Shown here piece by piece: positions 33,601-45,600 of a DNA stretch of 64,000 bases. The notes beneath the pieces were generated by a model, which was given only the letters and a program-made list of their open reading frames with translations, was not told where the DNA came from and made no database searches. The translations under genes were made by a program, and so were the position numbers. Each line of letters begins with the position of its first letter. The stretch's first letter is position 1. The DNA is from Prunella strophiata (lineage: Eukaryota; Chordata; Aves; Passeriformes; Prunellidae): positions 26,634,310 to 26,698,309 of the forward strand of contig JAZBQD010000015.1 of the NCBI GenBank assembly GCA_036583965.1, read 5' to 3'.

Positions 33601-36600
33601 AGATAAGAAAAATGTTATTTTGAACTCTTATTCTACATAAGGGTTGAATAAACAACTTATATGTAAGTCACTGAGCTCACAATCTGTGTAACAATGACTA
33701 TTGCATCTAACTTTGACTGACATAACATGCTATGAAACTTTTATTATTAAGCTAAAGTTTTAAGTCTCTAAATGAGACAAATGGAATTATTGGGACAAAA
33801 CATAGTCTGCTGCCAAAAGGCCATTTTACAAGAACAAAATAAATAAAAAATATTTATGTTGTAAAATAAGTGTGAAGCAAACTTTTAAAAATTATTTTTC
33901 CTTTTCTTTTAAACACTCAAGAAGAATTATGCTATCCTAGTTTCACCTCCCTCAAAATCATTATCAAGAATAAACTGAAGCAAGGCAAAGAGAAGAAAGT
34001 CTGTACATAAATATAGTTCAATGAGAGATTCAAAGTAGTATCACTGTGCATCTATTTAATAAAAAGCCCTCTTCTGCTCTCAGTGAAATGAATTGCCACT
34101 GACAGCCTGATTGTAATTTGTGAGTTGGAAAACTGTAAGCGCAGACCCAGCCTTCATCAAAGGGTTTGTGATAGCTAAAATTAAGACTTGCAGTGAAAGT
34201 AAGCACACAAATTGTCAGATATGGCACTTACTTCTTTTAGTCTCCTAATTGTTTCTGTCTGATCATCCACTATTTTGTTTTTAATTTTTATGGTATCAGT
34301 GTCCTGTTCCTTTTGCTTTTTTAACGTGTCAATCTCATTTGTTAAAACTTCAATTTTTGCCTCCAGTTTCCCCCGATCTTGTGCAAGATGAGCTCCTGGA
34401 CAAAATAGGATATTGATTTCAAGATGTGGAATGTTGGGAGATTTGGCTCTGGGAGGCAAAGGTAAGAACCTTACAAACCAAAGGTTTGACTGTTTTGCCC
34501 ACTAGAAACACTGTAGGGATTTAATCTGTGGGTAGGTAACATTTAAGAGGAAATGCAGAACTGAAGGTCTGTGTTTTATCCTTTTTGAAAACTTCTCTGA
34601 AAAACAGTTGGCAATAATTCTTACAGACCCCTAAAGACCACAAGGTGGTGCTGAATCACAGGAATAGAGAAAAATGAAAAACTTTTTTTCTCCCAGCATT
34701 TAACACACTTTTAAGATACATACTGGAATTGCCATATTAGATTTCCCTGCTAGACAAGAAGCATTACATAACATTATTTACAGATCCTTGTTTTTCTAGT
34801 TTCACGTTTAAAAGTTCTTTGTTCAACTTCATGGCATTTTCACATTTTCAGAAAACAGATGAACTGTATTGACATCTGACTCCCACAACTGCTCTTGCAG
34901 AGCCTGTATCAGCCCATGTGCCACAGAACATCTATTTTTGCACATCATCTTTACAACTGGATAAGATCAGGAAGGCATCCAAGGATCCTGTCATGATTAA
35001 AACTCTAACAGAGAGTGTTTAGTTTGTAATGTAAGATACTGAACCCCACCATTTTTTCTGCAAAAGAAAAATTCCCACTGTTTTACCCTGTTCTGCTAGC
35101 TCCTGTCCCCATATTTTTCTTTCCATTTTTAATCCATCAATCACAGATTCCTGGGCTGTCAGCTGGGAAATAAGTTTTACATTTTCCTTTTTTAGAAGTT
35201 CAACTTGAACAGCCTTTTGTTTGTCCTCCTCAATCACAGTTTCAAGTTCTCCAGTTCGACACTGTATGAACAAACATTGGGAAAAGACAGTAAGATCATT
35301 TAAAACAATATGAAAAATTTCCAATCAGTACTAAGGGGTTAGGAAAGTAATCCTTATATACACCAAATTAAGTTAACTGAGAAATATCCTGCTTGCATTC
35401 AGGGCTCTATCTGCATCCCATTCCAGCTGTGAAACACAAATGTTTGCTTCAAATAGACATACTTCAATCCCAGAAAAATGTAAAGCTGACTTCTAAATAC
35501 CCACTCTAAAGTATTAATGTCATAGTAAAAACCTGTTTAGAGTTATAAATGCACAAGTCAAGAAAAGCAAAAGATATTAAAAACTGAATCAGAAGAAGAC
35601 AGAAGCTGGGATGTACTTCCAATGATAAATATGTATCCAAGCTACATTTTGTTTTACAGATTACAGCTATGTAATATAGGCATTTTTCAATTTTGTTCTT
35701 AAAAGCATCACTGACTGGCAGAATCGTATTCTGTAACAACAACAAAATGTTTGGGCACCCTAACAACAAAAACAACATGTAGAGGGGAGATTAGAAACAG
35801 CTGTGCAGGGGTTGTACTCCACCCAAGTTTTAGCACAAAGCTGGACTGGATCACACAAGCATTCAAAAGTTATGTCCTTTAAATTTAAAAAAAATATTTA
35901 CAGATAATAGAATATGTTACCACAAAGGAACTGTGCCCACAGTATTTAAGATTAAAATCTGACACTCAGTAGATAATGAATAATACTTCTAATATTATAC
36001 AACTAGGAGATACTAAGCTGCTAATAACTACACTGCATTATTTGTTCAATTACAGTTTTACTTTGTATAAATGACCAGTGCAGAAGCAAGTTCCATTTCT
36101 CTGAATTTATAAGGGGTCAGGGCTATTAATGTAGTTTTGATTGATCAACTGATATATAAAAACTGCTACTGCTCACAGGGCAAGGAGTGCACTTTCCAAA
36201 ACATGAGTGAGTCAGTATTTTTCTATGTGTGGAGCAGTGTTTGTTAGAAATAGAAGTGCAAGATGCAAGAATAAAGGCTAATGTGCACTACTGGGTTTTA
36301 GTGCAATAGGAAACCTGTGTCTTATAGTTAATCAAGCTTGTATGGAATTATTAACTTTTATAGATGAAACATCACAAAAAATAATCTATGTGGTTGAAAT
36401 GTTTTGAAACAAATACCTTTAGGTTTGCTGTAGCTTCTTCATTTGATTTTGTTAATTCTGCAATTTTTGCTTTCTGTTCTTCCACTAAATTTGTCAGGTC
36501 TTGGATCAGACTTGCCATGTCTTTTTCCCTTTGTTCCAACTCAAACAGGGCCTGTTTGTGTTCAACTAGATCAGCAGAAGCTTCTTCAAACCCCTGTTTT

Positions 36601-39600
36601 ACCTAAAATTTTGTAAGACAAGACTTGAAAGATGCTAACATGTGGAAAAAAATTTGCATATATAAACATAACTGACATTTGAATTTCAAGTGAAGAACAA
36701 AAATTCATCAACTCTATAGGAAATTAGTGAATATCTGAAACCAGTTTTCTCCTGGTTTGTTCATGAAACTACAACTTGAAAAACTGGTTCTACCCAGCTG
36801 TGTATTTGTACAAAACCCAACAAAACATAACGAAAAAACCCACACACAGAAAAAAAATCATGGGTGGATGGGAAGCAGAGCAAAAAAACCATAGCTGGGA
36901 ACTAAAAACAATGCCTTGATTTAATCGCATTGTTAAAATTGACATTAAAATTGCAAAAGAAGGACAAAATTAATTCAAGCCTTTTTTTCTTGCAACAGAA
37001 AGATTTGAAGGGTAAATCCCCTATCTTTCCCCTCTTCTCCCATCTATTTAAAACTTATTTAAAACAAAGAAAACCAAGTTTAAGGTGAAGAATTTTTTAT
37101 TTAACATATAAACAATGTAAATGCTAGCCACAGAAATAAATTCCTTAAGGTATTTAGCAATCAAGTTTTGAATTTGAGTTTCAAAATATATATACAAAAT
37201 TCAATTTTGAAAATTTACACAATAAGGAACTATATTACTAAGTATACTTGTATACATTTATTTAACAATAATCTTAGCACAACACAAACCAATAAAGAGG
37301 TTTTAATGTAATTGAATATATTCTAATTGAAGGTCAACATATTTTAAAAGAAATTTATAACATCAGACAGAAGGGGTTTTTAAAATTTCTTCTGATTAAG
37401 TTCTACATACAAACAAAAATGCTGGGGTTTTTGAATGCTGACTTGGCATTTGCTGTCATTGTTCTAATCACAGATATTTCAAACCTTTCTACCAGTATTC
37501 TTGCATGAATCCTTGGAGCAAATATCATAGGGATTAAAAAACCAACCCAACAAAACACAAAAAACCCACACCCAGAATATCCACCCAAACCCAACACATT
37601 TAAGAGAACTACAACCCCACCTAGTGTGAGATGAAATGTTCCCTTAGTCTTACCTCTTTAAACCTTTTTGCTTCAATAGTTAAAGCTAAACGAAATTCAT
37701 CTTCTAACTCTCTGTACTTCTGGTTTGACATGTTAATTTTCTCCTGCAATTCTCTAACATGCTGTTCATGCCTCTGCTCCTCTTTAGCCACTTCTTTTGA
37801 CAAAGCGTCTTGAAATTCAGGTCCGTTTAAAGCAACTCGGGTTCCAAGTTCTTTCCTGAAATTACCAAGCATACACTCGAGACATGAAGGCTCTCACAAT
37901 GCTGTTTTAATTAGTTTCCCTGGTCTTACTGAACAAGGATAATGAATTAAATAATAAATGGGATAAATTCCTTCATCTCACAGCCAGCCTTCAGTCTTTT
38001 CTGACAATGGCCCTACCATGAGGAAAAATATGTTGACTGCTATTAAAAACACCCAAAGGAATATCCTTACTTTTTAATTCAAACATTTGTAGAAATTATT
38101 CAATTGTGCATTTGCTGCGATTTAGCACTTGTATGCTTTGCTGTTAACAAACATCTGGAAGTGACATTGGAATCAGAGAAAAGCCCTGTACAGCCAGACA
38201 CTCTTCTGCAGTCAGTCATTCCTTTCACCCTCACCAAACAACTGCTGCTATTCACTCAGACCCAAAACCTGAAAAGCAGCAGCAACAGGGAACTAAAAGG
38301 ACAATGTTGAAACAAATGTACCCTCTACTTCAACACTACTCTGTTCATTTACTTTAAAGCAATAAAATATAAAATAAAATATTAATTGTCCCTCACATTA
38401 TATCTTTTGGAGCTTTATGAGGTAATTATTCAAAGTTCTCAAAATAAAGCTGTAAGATTCTTCTCCATCTAAACCTGCCATTTTCTTGGTAACTGAATAC
38501 ATTTTCCCTTGTACAATTTAGCAAATTTAACCAGCTTATTTATTAATAACCTTTCCTTATATAATACCTCATGGTATTCTTGATACAGTTTGTACACATA
38601 TTTGATTGTATTAGCTGAACACCACAGAACTTAGCCTCAAGTATTCTCCAAAAAAGGGAAACTTTTCAAAGAGGAAAACAGCCAGGCAAGTAACTCACAC
38701 TCCACACAACAAGCAAGGTTCTGCAGAGACTGCAGAACACTTTGTCTTATTGTAGCATATACAGCTCTTCAGTCAGCAATTAAAAGATGATCTTAGTTTT
38801 ATCTGGTTATTCCTGGATTACAGATCAAGTATTTAAAATAAAGAATTTGGCCATATTATAAGAGAAGAACCTTTCACATGAAAGGCTGGAAGTTGCCTCC
38901 ACAAATTGATGAGTCAGGAATCTACAAGATATTCCTAAATGAGCAAGAAAATGTGTGGGAAGATGTCGGTGTCTCTCAGTACCTTGAGATGACCCCGATC
39001 AGTTAGAAAGTCTCTGTGTTCTTGCCCGAGAGACTGAAGAAGGAGTCAGGAGCTTCTTGTGCAGTTTTCAAGGTTGTTTATTGTTGCTTATCTAAGATTT
39101 TTTCCCCTGGCTAGCTGAGGTCCGTTCAGCAGGCCAGTTCGGAGTGCACTGCCCACCTCTGGGGCGGTGCTGTCTTTTTACACCAAAAAACCACGTGTAC
39201 ATTATTTACCATTCTTTTCCAATACCTATCACCCATGTCACAGGGTCTAGCTCTACTCTAAACCAATCCAAAAGTGCCACCATCACCCAGAAGATGGAGG
39301 GCCCGAAGAAGAAGAAAGAAGGGCAGAACACGCCCAAATTCCTCCATCTTGGCCCCCGAACCCTTATCTAAAAAACCCTAAAATTCTACATTTTCACTCT
39401 ATGAAAACTTATTATTACTCTACTTAATTTGTGTGGCTTGTAATTCTTCATATAAGGTTGGTAATCTTTTCCATGGCTCAGGATCCAAGGCACAGGGGTC
39501 TTGGGCTCTGTGCCAAGGTCTCTGAGCCCCCTGCCAGGGGCTCGAGCCATCTAGGACAGTCAGAGGAATGTCTTGACTTCCGACAGGAAGACATCCATGT

Positions 39601-42600
39601 TTTACAAAGACCATCTCTCTCACTAATCAAAAAAACCCAAAACAAACCAAACCTGAACGGAAACACATCCATACTTTAAGAACACATTTCAACAAAACAC
39701 TGTAGCAACACAAGCCTCTCTATTAATTTGTGAAAAGAAAATAATGACCCCATACCTTTGCTCTTGCTCTCTTAATACAAGAAGCTCATGTAGTTGTTTT
39801 ACCTTCTCCTTCTGTTGTCGGACAGATATTCGAAGTAACTGTACTTCTCTTTCATTTGCTGATGCTTTAAGCTCTGCCTCTTGCATCCTGTTTCATCTGT
39901 GTCATAAAGACAAGAGCAAGATTTTCTTAAAACTGTAATCCAATTGTCATGTTTTATACTAGAACACAAAGGAACAGGTGCCTTCTAAGAGATTTTTGTT
40001 TGGTATTGTTTTTTTGGGTTTTTTTTTCTTAATATAATTGTAACACTTGAAGAAATTTAAGATAAGATGTTTAAAATAAACTCTTAACTTCCTACAACTC
40101 AAAAAAGCAACCTTGATAAAGAACCAAGGGCATTTACTTAATTTGTAAAGAATTTCAAGGTGTCCTGCAGAAGTGGAAGAAGTGCATTGGCCGAACAATT
40201 CCCACAATTAGAAACTCTTTTATTTTAATACTTGTATTAGTTTCAAACAAAACATTTTTAGATGTATTCAACATTAAGTTCACTTTTTTAAGTACTCCAC
40301 TTTTGTAAAAATCTCCATCTTTCTGATTTGTACAAGTTTAGAGCTGCTGAACAGAGCTGCTTTCTAATGATTTTACAAAAAATTATCAGTATAAACACCA
40401 GATGGCATACTCCACTTTTTCCATTTGATGCAAGCTTTTATGAGTAATTCCATTTTATAGACTTAAGCCTTTTAAATATGAAACTCTTTTCTGATTCAAC
40501 ATGAAGAAAAATGGTATGAAAAAAGCTATAAAAAAGGCTTTTGATTACTCATTAAATGGTAATTCAAAATCAGGACACTTCAGTAGGCTAAGTTCTTATG
40601 TTCTACATGTTAAGCCTTTTCATGAATAGTTTAATGAGTAACTTCTAGACACATCACACTGTATTCCTTTGTTTTGTGGAAGAAGTGAAGCAGTTCTTTC
40701 CTAAATTGAAGCACTTAAAAATGTCAAGCAAGAACACATTTTGACAAAAATGTCAAGGAAGAACAAGGGAGTAGGGTACACATTTAGATGCATAGTAAAC
40801 TTACTCATCTTGAATCTCTTCAAGAAGTCATCTAGTAATGCTGACTGAAGGCCTTAAATAGTGGTGGCTACGTGGAGTAACCATAATTTACCAATTACCA
40901 CAAAGTAATTGCCAGTATGTACAGTAAGAAAGCTCTATGAAATATTCTAGAATTTTTTAATCTTGGAATTGACAAAAGGTATATTAAATATGAACATTCA
41001 AAAAGATGATTTAGTTTCAAGAGCATCATGATTATTCTTTGAAACATAATTATTAAGGAAGTATTTGCTACAGGATCTTAAAGACAAGAACAAAGACCTT
41101 CCCTTAATAAAAACAATGCCACTACCACCAAAAGAAATTACTTATTTCTGCAAACTCATCGAAGGAAAACTAAAAGCCTCATACATCAGTAAGGTGTTTC
41201 CATTCTTATAGGACAGAAAAAAACCACAAAGACATATGCAAATCCCACTCTCCTGTTCTCCAAATCACTAAATTTAGTACTTTTCCAAACTGACAGGCAG
41301 ATCTACACTGAAGGCCACCTCTAGATTCCATAAGAACTCCAGAGTACCTACAGCTAGGGAAGAAATGGAAGAGACACTCAAGTGCCCAAACAGGAGCCTA
41401 AAGTAGAGGGTGTCTTGGATGGTACTTTCGCTGTTTGTCAGGACATTCCCAGATTCATTCCTTTCAGGGAACCTAAACAACAACACTTTCTAGAGCACCA
41501 CACTATCAGTTACAAACACCTTTCAGGAGTGATGTGTTAGATTAATTTTCTCTAAGTTCAGTGACACAGGAATGGACTAACATAGGAATAGAAACAAACA
41601 AAAGGAGTAGATATTGGAGGACACTGAAAATCCAGCAATTATTTTCTCAGAAAGAAATAGTGGCAGTATCTGGTCCAGCATCTTGATCTTATATATTGGA
41701 ATACTCAACAAAGAGCCTCTGACTACAAAAGCATCATTATCTTCTCCAGCTGTAAAAACAAAACCAAAAAATCCCAAACAAACAAACACAAACTAACCAG
41801 AATCTTTAATGTTCTCAGCAATTACTGTTTTGTTCTGGTTGCAATTAAAAGCATCTAATTCTTTAGACCAGCGAAACAAACAGAACCACCAGATTTCCTT
41901 CCCAGTAGTAAAATGTCTATTGATTTTAGCAACTTTAAAAACTTGTCTTTATCACTCTATGTTTTCAGAAAATGTCAACTCTCAGTGTTAAGTATGTGGG
42001 ACTTGCTCTCCTTTATCCTAAGGACCACCGTAAGATTTATATTTAAAATTTATATTTATAAAATACATTAACTGACAATTAAAATGGATACCTGTTATTA
42101 ACTACTAATATGCAGAAAAAAGCCCCAGGTTTTATTGTGGGAAACTCGGACTCAATGCTGATAAAATCTAGTATTTCCTCTGTATTCAGGACTAGTGGAA
42201 ATTACCCTGTTGCCACTGCATTATTTACTCATGAAAAATATTTACCTCTGCTGCTCGCTGCTGCAACCTCTGTGTCTCCATCTTGGACAGTGTTTCTTCT
42301 AAAGCTTGCATGGCCCTCTGATATTCTGCTTCTTTATTTCTTGCTTGAGTTAGCTCATTAGTAAGTCTTTCAGTTTCACCTTTCAACTGTTGGACATCTG
42401 TTTGCAGTCTTGCTTTGGCATCTCTCTCTTTCAATACCAATTCCCTTAACCTGAGAATAAATGCAATAAACATTTTTCTTATAGGTTTCATGCCAAATAC
42501 ATTGAGAAAAAGGCATTAGTAACTGTTATAGCAACATATCTTGTTTTTTACTGAGTTTTACTATTTATAGTACTGTCATATAAAACTGTTAAAAGAGACT

Positions 42601-45600
42601 GTAAACTATTACCTAAGTCATGTGTAGCATTACTATATGGAGATTCATTTTAAAAAACCTAAGATGGAGACAACCTCACAAATATATCTTTTAGGAAATG
42701 ACATTCCAGTATTACTTTGCTTTACAGGAACATAATAACCCTCTTACAGAAGATGGTATAAATGTAGATGGGTATAAAATAAAGATTAGAAGTGAATCCT
42801 AAAACTGTAAAGGGAAAAATGGAAGATATTCACAGTCAGTCATGGATGGTAAAGAAGCACGTGGCTTAGTTTTCCCTAAAGGAAAGAAAATGCAGCTTTG
42901 ATAAGTAAAATGCAGTTAAGAAAAAGACAAATGGAGCAGACATCTCCTGAAAATAAGGAGATCTTTTTAAAAAAAAGGCTGCTGCTCAGAACACACAAGG
43001 ATGGTGACAACCACCTCTCTGAAGCTGTGCAAGGCCTGCCCTGCACAATACATTGCCTATGGGCTAATTCCAGCCTGCCAGAAACATTTTTGTTCTAATG
43101 TGCTGTGCAGAAAAAAGCAAAGAAAGCTCTAGGTGTATGTGGAAAGGGAGGCTGGGACACAGAAGGCTGAAGTATGATATGGGACAGCTACTAGAGTTTG
43201 AATTGAAGGTATAGTTATGATACAGATTCTTTGGAAAGTAATGGCTAGAAATGGAGGAAAGTGCCATACTCATACTGTTCTCTGACAATGAACAGGAAGA
43301 AAGCTGCAGAAGGGAATTTCACGGGGTAATACTGAGAGAAATTCTAGCACTACTTCTTGATGCCTTATTTTCCAAGTATATTGTTTAAAGCTTTCTTCGT
43401 TTCTTAAGCCTACAAAATGAATTATTGGAAACTAAAAAAAAACCATAACAAACTCTTAGACCATAGCATTGCTTCCCTACCTGTCTCTAGTGAATACAGC
43501 CATACTCTGAATATTCTTTTCTTCTTTTGCATGCTTTTGTAGCTCACTGACATGCTCTAATAATCTCTTCTCTGCTTGCTCTGCTTTCCACCTCCTTTCT
43601 TTCTCCTGATCCAGTTCTTGAATCAGTGCCTTAGCAAGAATGTGATAAACATCAACTTACTAGGAAACATTCAGCATAGCCAAAAATGACAAACAATATT
43701 TCTAATTGTAGAACAAAACTTTTTTGTCTTTCTGGAATTCATGGATGACAGAAGAAAGTGCAAGCGACCAGGCCAAAAAATCCCATAAAAGTGAAATAAA
43801 ATACATCCTCTCCCAGCTGACACTACAAGAACTCCACTACTTTTGATAATATCTACATGCAATTATATTTGTCACCTCCAGTTTTAGTTTAACTAGGATA
43901 CATATGTTTGGCTTCAGATGAAGATATATTTAACTTGAAATTATTCAAAACCTACTCGGTATGTTGATTCCTCTATGGGATTTGAATTACATTCTTCTAC
44001 TTTTTCCATATTGCTCTGTCTTCCAGTTAGTATTTCAGCTTTTCTTCCCACTACTTTAAAATCAGAGTCATTCTGACTGGAGCATGGACACTTTGTGGAA
44101 CTCTTTTTCTTTTCCCTATATGCAGAGTTGAAAGAGTAACAGTGGATTCAGACACTTCTAAATGAAAAAAAATTACAGTACAGTGCAGCAGCTAAATACT
44201 AGAGAGTTCAAAACCATTTAGAAAATAATTTGCTATCAGACCACAGAAACAGCTAAATTCAAATATTCAGCTCTAAAAAGATACTTACAAGTAGTAGATG
44301 CTACCTAAAACCATCTCGTGATCACATAGACATGAAATAATTTTAGAAGAGTAGAGTAGCTGTAGAGCTGCAGTGGCTGGCTGAACAAATATATTCCAAT
44401 TTGTATTGTCTTCTACTCATCACTTCTGATATTTACTATATAAATCAAACAAATCACTATGGCATCCTCAGCTTCATCAGAGATATATATTCTTTAGCAT
44501 TGTTCTGACACTGTGATTACTCAGTTCCACCTGTGGAGAATTCTTTTGCCACCACAATTTAAAATAAAGCTGGAAGTATAAGCTGTTAGGATTTTGAAAG
44601 TGTTTGTTTTGGAATCTTCAGTTCAATTTCCTTCTCACCTGAAGAAAGAAATAGCTCATGTGGAGAAACAACTGAATGAAGTCTCAGCAGCTACTCGTTT
44701 TCAGGGTACTATTAACTGACTTGATATACTCAACCTACCACTTTCAGTGAAATGTTTCAAGTTAAAACTATGTTCATGCTGACAATATTCAGTTTAATTA
44801 ATTTTGGCTTTATATAGTAAACACAGAGATACCTGTCAGTAATTTTCTTCTTTAGATGACTTGCATGACCTTTTGTAGATAAGGCAGTTTTATGGTAAGT
44901 GGGGATCTTGCTTCCTTTCATGACCTTTCTGTTGTTCTCTTTTCCACTCTCATTCTCACTCTCAGAAGTTGGATCTGTGTCTCTCTTAGCTTTGAGAGCA
45001 CTTGGAGCAGCTTCCTGTCTTGAACTATCAGGATACCTAAGAAGAGATCAAAGTTTTAGATACAAATTTTACAATTTCTGATTGGCTAACACTTACTCAG
45101 GTGCAATTTTTAAAAAAGTTCACACAAAATAATTTTGACAAAAAACTAAACAATTTCTTCCAGTTCTTTACTTTTACAATCCCTTCCCTCCTTGCTGAAA
45201 TATTTTGTTGTTTTAAAGCTAAAGTAAACCCAGGATGCTTGAGAACATGTAGTTGTTTCCTTCTGAAATACCTGAAGTTTGGCAAAATCCTTGGGCAGAT
45301 GGTGAAAAATGTAAAACAAACACAGCACTTAAAACCAAAAGAAGCCTTGCAAACACCAGTACCAAGCAAACCTGACAAACTTATGTTACCTATGTTAACA
45401 ACACAAACTATATTATGTGACATACATATCAGACCAAGTTGACCTATTGGTGAAATTAATTTTCACCAACTGTATAATCCAGGTGCTTTGGTGCATTTCA
45501 TGTTTTACTCTGGTTCAGTTAGTATATTGATGGTTTCAGGATTTAAAAAAAAAAAATAATTCTAATATTATACGATCAGATAGCCCTGCTAGTCCCAAAT

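Noticed and set aside
45101..45330. Possible missing exon between LRRCC1 exons 6 and 7 (frame ending [10 protein letters not shown])
   Set aside because: Looks faintly coiled-coil but has no matching acceptor/donor pair in phase and no resemblance to the human segment.
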